Of a stretch of 64,000 nt of DNA, positions 58,523 through 64,000 are shown in pieces. The notes under the pieces were generated by a model. That model was not told where the DNA came from, ran no database searches, and saw nothing but the letters and a program-made list of their open reading frames with translations. Within the stretch, counting starts at the first letter, position 1; the number at the start of each line of letters is the position of its first letter. The stretch spans positions 16,001 to 80,000 of the forward strand of contig JAFADI010000100.1 of assembly GCA_023424965.1 (NCBI GenBank), in the 5' to 3' direction. This DNA is from Bacillota bacterium. GTDB taxonomy: Bacteria; Bacillota; Clostridia; Acetivibrionales; JAFADI01. A program made the translations under genes and the position numbers.

Positions 58523-59662
58523 ATGTTTATCGAAGCAATAAAAACCGTTTGGACGGATTCCGGCTTTGCGGCTCTCACCTGGCAGCAGTGCCTCATGCTC
58601 GCAATTGCCTGCGTCCTCATCTACCTGGCCATTGTAAAGAAATTCGAACCGCTGCTGCTTTTGCCCATTGCTTTCGGTGTGCTCCTTGCAAATCTGCCGC
58701 TGACAGGTCTCATGCATGAGCCTGCGGCCGGTTCGACGGAACCTGGGGGGCTGCTGTATTACCTGTACCTGGGCGTAAAAAAAGGAATTTACCCGTCGTT
58801 GATCTTCCTCGGTATCGGGGCTATGACGGACTTTGGCCCGCTGATCGCAAGGCCTTCGGGACTCTTTTTGGGTGCCGCCGCACAGTTCGGGATATTTATC
58901 GCCTTTATCATCGCCGTGGCCTTTGGTTTTTCGCCCCAGGAAGCGGCATCCATCGGCATCATCGGGGGTGCAGACGGACCTACCGCCATCTATCTTACCA
59001 CCAAGCTGGCTCCGGAGCTGCTGCCGGCCATCGCCATCGCCGCCTATTCCTATATGGCGCTGATTCCGTTGATACAGCCTCCCCTCATGCGGCTGCTGAC
59101 AACAAAACGGGAACGGGAAATAAAGATGGAGCAGCTCAGGGAAGTATCCAGGCTGGAAAAGATCTGCTTTCCCATTGCCGTTACAATTTTCTGTGTACTT
59201 TTGCTGCCGTCCGTCGCTCCATTGATCGGCATGCTGATGCTGGGCAATTTGTTCAAGGAATCCGGTGTGGTGGAAAGGCTTTCAAGTACTGTACAGAATG
59301 CACTGATTAACATCGTAACCATCTTCCTCGGTGTCACTGTAGGCGCCACCGCCGTGGCGGACCGGTTCCTGAGGCCCCAGACCCTTATGATCATCGCCCT
59401 GGGCCTGTTGGCCTTCATGTTCAGCACCACTGGGGGATTGCTTCTTGGGAAGCTGATGTGCTGGCTGTCCGGCGGGAAAGTGAATCCTCTCATCGGTTCT
59501 GCAGGAGTTTCGGCTGTTCCAATGGCCGCAAGAGTTTCCCAGGTGGAAGGCCAAAAAGCCAATCCGTCAAATTACCTGCTCATGCACGCCATGGGCCCCA
59601 ATGTGGCGGGTGTCATAGGCTCCGCGGTTGCAGCAGGCATTTTGCTGGCGCTGTTCGGATAA
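58523..59662 (+). CDS. oadB: Na+-translocating decarboxylase beta subunit (OadB)
   Basis: Membrane subunit that decarboxylates carboxybiotin and exports Na+, 379 aa with ~10 hydrophobic segments. Conserved stretches are FLGIGAMTDFGPLIARPSG (~95), SIGIIGGADGPTAIYLT (~150; Na+-site region with the essential Asp) and LIGSAGVSAVPMAARVSQVEG (~325) with MHAMGPNVAGVIGSAVAAG at the end. GAGGTGATGGG lies before the ATG, 12 bp behind the carrier gene. Completes an alpha-gamma-carrier-beta operon. Confidence 0.94.
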   Translation: MFIEAIKTVWTDSGFAALTWQQCLMLAIACVLIYLAIVKKFEPLLLLPIAFGVLLANLPLTGLMHEPAAGSTEPGGLLYYLYLGVKKGIYPSLIFLGIGAMTDFGPLIARPSGLFLGAAAQFGIFIAFIIAVAFGFSPQEAASIGIIGGADGPTAIYLTTKLAPELLPAIAIAAYSYMALIPLIQPPLMRLLTTKREREIKMEQLREVSRLEKICFPIAVTIFCVLLLPSVAPLIGMLMLGNLFKESGVVERLSSTVQNALINIVTIFLGVTVGATAVADRFLRPQTLMIIALGLLAFMFSTTGGLLLGKLMCWLSGGKVNPLIGSAGVSAVPMAARVSQVEGQKANPSNYLLMHAMGPNVAGVIGSAVAAGILLALFG

Positions 59663-59936
59663 AGACAGGTACAGGCGGAAGAAAATTTCAACCGTTTTCG
59701 CCATCGCGGCATTGGAAATCTCCTCCAGGGCCGGTCAAACGGCCCCGGAGGCATTATCAATGGGGATTTGCATGCAGTGCTTTGGAAAATTGATGCAACT
59801 ATTTGTTGCTTCTTCAGTCTTATTATTATAAGATTAAATTACGGTATGCAAATTTCATACCGTTTTATTCAGCCGGAACGGCTAAATAAAAGATGCTTAA
59901 AAAACTTAATCTTACAAAAGAAAAGGGTGGTCAAAT
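59663..59936. other. Intergenic region with hairpins, upstream of the Big_5-type protein gene
   Basis: GCCGGTCAAACGGC (~59732-59746) within CCAGG/CCCGG arms may end the oad operon but has no T-run. ACGGTATG (59841-59848) and CATACCGT (59856-59863) followed by TTTTATT look like a weak terminator or attenuator, and AGCCG-GAA-CGGCT lies right behind it. No ORF here looks real. Confidence 0.45.
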
Positions 59937-60665
59937 TTGAAAAAGAGTATGAAGTTTGTCTGCATGATGTTAACTTTTCTATTATTGCTTGGTTCGCTGC
60001 AATTAAGCGTATTTGCCGCAACCACATCCAAAACGCTCAAAGTAACCTCGTCAGCTCCGGACGACAACAAGAAAAATGTAGCCGTTGATTCAAAGATCGT
60101 GCTTACTTTTTCAAACACGTTGAATGCAAACTCCTTAACCGCGTCCAACAACTCAAACATTACCATCAACGACAAGGCTGCTTATAAAGTATCTGTAAGC
60201 GGAAAGAAACTGACGATAACACCTCTGAGTGCGGATCTGGCGGCGAACAAAAAATACACGGTCAAGATCAAAGCCGGTGCCGTAAAGGATACCGACGGCA
60301 ATAAAAACAAGTCTTACAAATTCAGTTTTACCACCAAAGGGTCAACCACGTCCAAAACCTTTAAGGTGAGTTCGACGACCCCGGGGGATGCCGCAACAAA
60401 TGTTGCCGTCAATTCCAAAATCGTGGTTACACTTTCAAACACGGTAAAATCAAGCTCGGTGGAGGCCTCCAACAATTCCGGCATTACCATCAACGGCACA
60501 TCGGCTTATAAGGTTTCCGCAAGCGGGAAACAGCTTACCATAACTCCCTTGAGTTCCAACCTGTCCTCCAACAAAAAATACACGGTAAAAATCAAAGCCG
60601 GTGCCGTAAAGGATGCGGACGGAAACAAAAACAAATCTTATAAATTCAGTTTTACTACAAAGTAA
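59937..60665 (+). CDS. Secreted protein with two bacterial Ig-like (Big_5) domains
   Basis: Exported protein of 242 aa. The signal peptide is FVCMMLTFLLLLGSLQLSVFAAT. Two tandem ~103-residue copies of an Ig-like domain follow (STSKTLKVTSSAPDDNKKNVAVDSKIVLTFS and TTSKTFKVSSTTPGDAATNVAVNSKIVVTLS). Each ends KKYTVKIKAGAVKD(T/A)DGNKNKSYKFSFTTK. This matches the Big_5/SbsA Ig-like class found in S-layer and surface proteins. The copies are so alike, especially their last 40 residues, that recent duplication is likely. The start is a TTG behind AAGGGTGG. No catalytic or wall-anchoring motif is present. Confidence 0.82.
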   Translation: MKKSMKFVCMMLTFLLLLGSLQLSVFAATTSKTLKVTSSAPDDNKKNVAVDSKIVLTFSNTLNANSLTASNNSNITINDKAAYKVSVSGKKLTITPLSADLAANKKYTVKIKAGAVKDTDGNKNKSYKFSFTTKGSTTSKTFKVSSTTPGDAATNVAVNSKIVVTLSNTVKSSSVEASNNSGITINGTSAYKVSASGKQLTITPLSSNLSSNKKYTVKIKAGAVKDADGNKNKSYKFSFTTK

Positions 60666-60676
60666 GCATCTCCTTC

Positions 60677-60728
60677 GGGGCAAATCCATCTCACATTTCC
60701 GTGCATCAAATGAGAGGATGCCCTTTTT
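60677..60728 (+). terminator. Intrinsic terminator of the Big_5-type gene
   Basis: GGGC-ATCC-CTCA-ATTT pairs with AAAT-GAG-GGAT-GCCC with small bulges, followed by TTTTT. Confidence 0.7.
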
Positions 60729-60765
60729 ATTTTATGCTAAACTTTGATTGTCAGGAGGTGATGCA

Positions 60766-61623
60766 ATGGAATGGCTTGAAAGATTAAATCAGTCCATCGG
60801 CTATATCGAAGACCATTTGAGCGGAACAGTTCATTACGAGGAGGCGGCGCGCATTGCCTGCTGCTCTGTTTTCCACTTTCAGCGGATGTTTTCCTATATT
60901 GCAGGCATTCCCCTGTCCGAATATATCCGCCGCAGGCGTATGACAGCCGCCGCCTTTGACCTCCAAAGCAGTGATATCAAAATTATCGATGCAGCGCTAA
61001 AATACGGCTATGATTCACCTACCTCCTTTAACCGTGCTTTTCAAAGCGTACATGGAGTCTCCCCCTCCTCCGCCCGCATGGAAGGGATGTCTCTCAAAGC
61101 ATTTCCCCGCATCAGCTTCACAATTTCAATCAAAGGAGATGCGGAAATGAACTACAAGATCGAAACAAAGGATTCCTTCAAAATTGTTGGCGTCAAAGAA
61201 CACATGGAGTTGAATGTTGAAGAGAACTTTGCACAGGTGCCCCTGTTCTGGCAGAAAACCGTACAAAGCGGCATCCTTCCGGAAATCCTCCCGCTGATGA
61301 ACCAGGCCCCTTTGGGCCTGCTTGCAGTCTCCACCTGCATGAACGGCAAGGATTTTGACTATTACATCGGAGTCGCCACTGACAGGCCTGCTCCGGAAGG
61401 AACTGTTGAATACCGGGTGCCTGCTTCCACCTGGGCGGTGTTTGAATGTACAGGCCCTATGCCGCAGGCCATCCAGGAATTGCAAAAACGGGTTGTCACC
61501 GAATGGCTCCCCACCTCAGGCTATGAATACGCCGATGCGCCGGACATTGAGGTTTACACCGAGGGCGACCAGCAGTCGCCGTCCTATAAATCGGAAGTGT
61601 GGCTCCCTATAAGGAAGAAATGA
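60766..61623 (+). CDS. AraC-family regulator with GyrI-like effector-binding domain
   Basis: Transcription regulator of the Rob/SoxS-like type with ligand domain, 285 aa. Residues ~1-100 hold the double helix-turn-helix: LNQSIGYIEDHLSGTVHYEEAARIACCSVFHFQRMFSYIAGIPLSEYIRRRRMTAAAFDL and AALKYGYDSPTSFNRAFQSVHGVSP. Residues ~128-285 are a GyrI/effector-binding domain (YKIETKDSFKIVGVKEHMEL ... FDYYIGVATDRPAPEGTVEYRVPASTWAVFECTGPMP). AGGAGGTG lies at good distance before the ATG 60766. Monocistronic. Usually controls drug or oxidative stress functions; targets unknown. Confidence 0.9.
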   Translation: MEWLERLNQSIGYIEDHLSGTVHYEEAARIACCSVFHFQRMFSYIAGIPLSEYIRRRRMTAAAFDLQSSDIKIIDAALKYGYDSPTSFNRAFQSVHGVSPSSARMEGMSLKAFPRISFTISIKGDAEMNYKIETKDSFKIVGVKEHMELNVEENFAQVPLFWQKTVQSGILPEILPLMNQAPLGLLAVSTCMNGKDFDYYIGVATDRPAPEGTVEYRVPASTWAVFECTGPMPQAIQELQKRVVTEWLPTSGYEYADAPDIEVYTEGDQQSPSYKSEVWLPIRKK

Positions 61624-62067
61624 GAAATGGGGGATGCTCCTCAACAATTCAACAAATATTTTATAAAAGAACACGTAAAGCTTTCCCATTGGTGAGATGG
61701 GACAGCCTTACGTGTTCTTTTATGCTTCCAAAGCGTTTTTGCCAGAAAGTTGAGAACAGATGAAAACAAAGTAGTATAATATAAAGGCAGGAAGGTCGAG
61801 GGACACTACCCACATTATAGTTCTTTGCTCATTAGTGGCAAACCGTACAGCCTTTGGTATAAGCTGTTTTTTGTAGCCCTTATCCCGGGGAAATTTCTTA
61901 TTCGGGTTTTAGAAGACTATTTATATATTAATCCAAGGCTAAACTGCCACCTTATTTTTACACCGTATCTGTGTAGGTGTACTCCACAAATTATTCCTAT
62001 CTTATTCACGCCAATACCTCAGGTTACTGTCTAAATCAGCCCCTTGTTAATAGCACATTTTCTATAT
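61624..62067. other. Gene-free region between AraC gene and the toxin-immunity cluster
   Basis: Holds the terminator at 61665-61721 and a second copy of the word AGAAAGTTGAGAACA (61744-61758; also 5102-5116). Both copies are followed by GATGAAAACAAA, at 61759 directly and at 5144 after a 27-nt insertion. A 69-codon plus-strand frame (61825-62034) has no ribosome site and looks accidental or decayed. This is the boundary to lower-GC sequence. Confidence 0.45.
61665..61721. terminator. Long hairpin terminator behind the AraC-type gene
   Basis: AAAAGAACACGTAA...TCCCAT and ATGGGA...TTACGTGTTCTTTT form a long stem with small bulges and a 7-nt loop, ending in TTCTTTT; it can work in either direction. 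Confidence 0.75.
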
Positions 62068-62508
62068 CTAGTCTCTACGCATTGCTGTTAAAACGTTTTG
62101 GATTAAAAAATTTAAGAATCTTTCTTCTTTGGCCTTACTATTCATAATATCTATCTTTTTTGTTTTTATGCCATCACGATAAAACACAAAAATCTGTATA
62201 ACACTTCCATCAATGATATGATTTTCAAGCGAATCCATATACGACAAACATTGTCCAGAGCTAAATAGCAAAGACATGGCAGCTTTGCGAACCGCTTCTT
62301 TTTTGCCTAATCCTATATCGATTTTTCCATTGGAATAATACATACTTACTGTCCCATCAAACGAGCAAAACAGGGTCGCTATATTTCCATTTACCGGAAT
62401 GTCTACTATTGATGCAAATACTTGTTCTTCATTTTCCAAGCGTAAATTTATATCCTCAGCCTTTATAGAAAATGCTTGTTCTCTAATATCTATATATTTT
62501 TTGTCCAT
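62068..62508 (-). CDS. Hypothetical protein, candidate second immunity protein
   Basis: I do not recognise the family. The 146-aa protein has no signal peptide or membrane helix and is acidic at the start (MDKKYIDIREQAFSIKAEDINLRLENEEQVFA). It then alternates beta-like strands (IATLFCSFDGTVSMYYSNGKIDIGLGKKEAV) and helices (KAAMSLLFSSGQCLSYMDSLE). It follows the preceding minus-strand gene by 3 bp, so the two are co-transcribed. Base composition is clearly more AT-rich than the window's core genes. Its place downstream of a toxin domain suggests an immunity or accessory protein; this is inference only. Confidence 0.6.
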   Translation of the reverse strand: MDKKYIDIREQAFSIKAEDINLRLENEEQVFASIVDIPVNGNIATLFCSFDGTVSMYYSNGKIDIGLGKKEAVRKAAMSLLFSSGQCLSYMDSLENHIIDGSVIQIFVFYRDGIKTKKIDIMNSKAKEERFLNFLIQNVLTAMRRD

Positions 62509-62511
62509 GTT

Positions 62512-62925
62512 TCACCTCAATTCATTCAAATCCTTTACTCTTAAATACTCGCCATTTATTTTCTTGTATAGCTTTTCATCTCGATAAATATAGAAACACA
62601 ACTCATTCTTTTCAAGTACTGTCTTTAATTTTAGTATCGCATCTTGAATGTTATCAATTGACAACCCGCTTTCATATTTTTCAATTCTATATAATATATT
62701 TTTTGCACCTTCACTATCATAGATTTCAATCTCAAATACATTACGTTCATTCTCAAATACTATATCATATTTCAAAGGAAGATATTTATATTGAATTTTA
62801 AAATATCCCATATGCTCAATTGAAACTTGCTGTTTAATAAAAACAACTTCATCATCAAATATTTCTCCAAAAGTATGAATAACAAAAGAGATTATTTTTT
62901 CATAGTATTCTTCATCTAACCGCAT
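62512..62925 (-). CDS. Hypothetical protein, candidate immunity protein of the adjacent toxin
   Basis: Unrecognised cytoplasmic-looking protein, 137 aa, rich in Glu, Lys, Tyr and Ile. It has an N-terminal helix (LDEEYYEKIISFVIHTFGEIFDDEVVFI) and strand-like segments (GYFKIQYKYLPLKYDIVFENERNVFEIEIYD). Its ATG overlaps the toxin stop by 14 bp. This coupling is the rule for toxin-immunity pairs. No signal peptide, so it would act in the cytoplasm of the producer or its siblings. AT-rich composition suggests horizontal transfer. Functional role is inferred from position. Confidence 0.65.
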   Translation of the reverse strand: MRLDEEYYEKIISFVIHTFGEIFDDEVVFIKQQVSIEHMGYFKIQYKYLPLKYDIVFENERNVFEIEIYDSEGAKNILYRIEKYESGLSIDNIQDAILKLKTVLEKNELCFYIYRDEKLYKKINGEYLRVKDLNELR

Positions 62926-64000
62926 GCCAAATATCTCCTTCCTTAATAAATCTATATCCGTTATCTAATAGATATTGAATCTCTTTTGAGTAAAAAGAAG
63001 TACCTCCAATATAATCTGCTGGATTATGAGATAAGTATACTTCTCTCCCTGAACTAGTTTGGATATCTAAGAACTTCTCATTAATTTTCCAGATTTCGGT
63101 GTTTGAATATCTTGAAGCTAATTCGTCCCAATTATCTAGTTGAAAATACTGAGCATCCATGCTTTCAGCTACATTGGTATATGCTGTCGGGCCACCATCT
63201 CCATACTTTCCCAGAACAATTGCATCCGCATTACTCTTCCCTTTAATTGCACTAAATGCAATCTCTTCTGCTTCTTCAGATGATATGCTTGCCTTACTAC
63301 CACCCTTAATAGCGCCACCCGAGCCCTCAATAACATCGCTTACTCCCGGTACTTCTGCCCCGGACACAGTCTTAATAGCTTTTGTCTCATCCGCGATTTC
63401 TGCTCCGGCTTTAACTTCGCTTTTTATTCCCCTGCCATTGATAAAATCCGCTACACTTGGCGGCACAATGCCTATCTGGCACTGCCTTGCCCACCAATTC
63501 TCCGCCTGTCTTCCTATGGCCTCCTGTATCTCATATCCTTTTTTGGAAATGGCGGCTATACTGTCTGACGCTTTTCTAACAATTGCACTGTTCTTTATGA
63601 GGCTCCATACCTCATCGCCTTTTTTGGTTATGAATTTTATTGCACCGTCTCCATACTTTAATGCAGCAGCTCCGATAGCCTTCGCCTTCTCCAGATATTT
63701 TGCTAGGTCTTTTACTTTGTCTATTATTTTGGACACGTCGCCAATTTTATCTATTGCCTTTGCTATTTTGCTTCCAATCTTGCCTGCTGTTGCCGCCCAG
63801 CCCGCAAACGGTATGCATGCCGCTACGGATAGCCCTGCATTTACATAATCCCCTCTCAAGGTGTATATCAATGCATTTGCTCCATCCGCCAATTCTCCTA
63901 TTCCCGGGATCAGCCCTGCTATATCCAGTATAAATTGTACTGTATCCAGCACCACTATTCCCACTTGCTTCAGTCCGCTTATTATACTTTCCTTATTTTC
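62912..64000 (-). CDS. C-terminal part of a polymorphic toxin (pre-toxin + unknown toxin domain); N-terminus beyond window
   Basis: The frame is open to the right edge, so the gene starts outside. The first visible part (LDTVQFILDIAGLIPGIGELADGANALIYTLRGDYVNAGLSVAACIPFAGWAATAGKI) matches the hydrophobic pre-toxin segment found just before toxin tips in RHS, LXG/WXG and CdiA-type proteins. A helical, low-complexity linker follows. The last ~110 residues (ADAIVLGKYGDGGPTAYTNVAESMDAQYFQLDNWDELASRYSNTEIWKINEKFLDIQTSSG ... IQYLLDNGYRFIKEGDIWHAVR) look like an independent toxin domain I cannot assign to an activity. Two small genes follow as likely immunity proteins. The N-terminal delivery domain would tell the export route. 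Confidence 0.75.
   Translation of the reverse strand, partial: ENKESIISGLKQVGIVVLDTVQFILDIAGLIPGIGELADGANALIYTLRGDYVNAGLSVAACIPFAGWAATAGKIGSKIAKAIDKIGDVSKIIDKVKDLAKYLEKAKAIGAAALKYGDGAIKFITKKGDEVWSLIKNSAIVRKASDSIAAISKKGYEIQEAIGRQAENWWARQCQIGIVPPSVADFINGRGIKSEVKAGAEIADETKAIKTVSGAEVPGVSDVIEGSGGAIKGGSKASISSEEAEEIAFSAIKGKSNADAIVLGKYGDGGPTAYTNVAESMDAQYFQLDNWDELASRYSNTEIWKINEKFLDIQTSSGREVYLSHNPADYIGGTSFYSKEIQYLLDNGYRFIKEGDIWHAVR

Noticed and set aside
61825..62034. 69-codon plus-strand frame in the gap before the toxin cluster
   Set aside because: No ribosome site, no recognisable features, and flanked by decayed repeat sequence.
1..64000. CRISPR arrays, rRNA and tRNA genes, phage or intact insertion sequence
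   Set aside because: No regularly spaced repeats, no cloverleaf or rRNA-like tract, and no transposase or integrase motifs were found on either strand.

Overview
The window reads as the chromosome of an anaerobic, probably endospore-forming Firmicute of the class Clostridia. The evidence is strong GGAGG-type ribosome binding sites, a Spo0E-like protein, YesM/YesN two-component regulation, an S-layer-homology protein, an anaerobic cobalamin pathway under a B12 riboswitch, a biotin/Na+ oxaloacetate decarboxylase and U-tailed intrinsic terminators. I cannot name a genus from sequence alone. No rRNA, tRNA, CRISPR array or intact insertion sequence was recognised.

Layout. (1) 1-5563, minus strand: cobalamin riboswitch and terminator, then cbiC, cbiD, cbiET, cbiL and cbiF; cbiF is cut by the left edge. 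(2) 5749-14186: a secreted DUF2680-repeat protein, an RND efflux pair with a divergently placed-operator TetR regulator, a TSUP-family exporter, a Spo0E-like protein and the ZupT metal transporter. (3) 14282-27727, minus strand: a sugar or polyol module. It holds an MDR dehydrogenase, ROK regulator, two paralogous sugar-binding lipoproteins, ABC ATPase and permease, PfkB kinase, class II aldolase, a YesM/YesN pair and a third, unrelated binding protein. (4) 27997-43496: a signalling and surface region with a chemoreceptor, GAF/HD-GYP protein, two PAS histidine kinases, a receiver protein, an SLH protein, a stand-alone KdpD N-terminal protein, a LysM protein, and a TetR-ABC-permease-permease operon. 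(5) 43497-59662: an ion-homeostasis block with a CaCA antiporter, kdpFABCDE, trkAH and an oxaloacetate decarboxylase Na+ pump. (6) 59937-64000: a Big_5-type secreted protein, an AraC/GyrI-like regulator, and at the right edge a polymorphic-toxin C-terminus followed by two small AT-rich genes that look like immunity proteins.

The most striking observation is that three separate operons in the ion block (CaCA antiporter, trkAH and the decarboxylase) each start with a copy of the same short leader. The leader has a CGGTTGGRC box, a small hairpin, TTCAAGA, then TGGGTGG opening an intrinsic terminator. This looks like one riboswitch-type regulon for Na+/K+ balance; kdp does not carry it. It may correspond to the reported Na+-responsive DUF1646 motif or may be something else, and a covariance-model search would settle this.

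Start codons were reassigned wherever a well-spaced ribosome binding site pointed to an internal ATG, GTG or TTG. All functional names rest on my recognition of family motifs, since no database search was possible.
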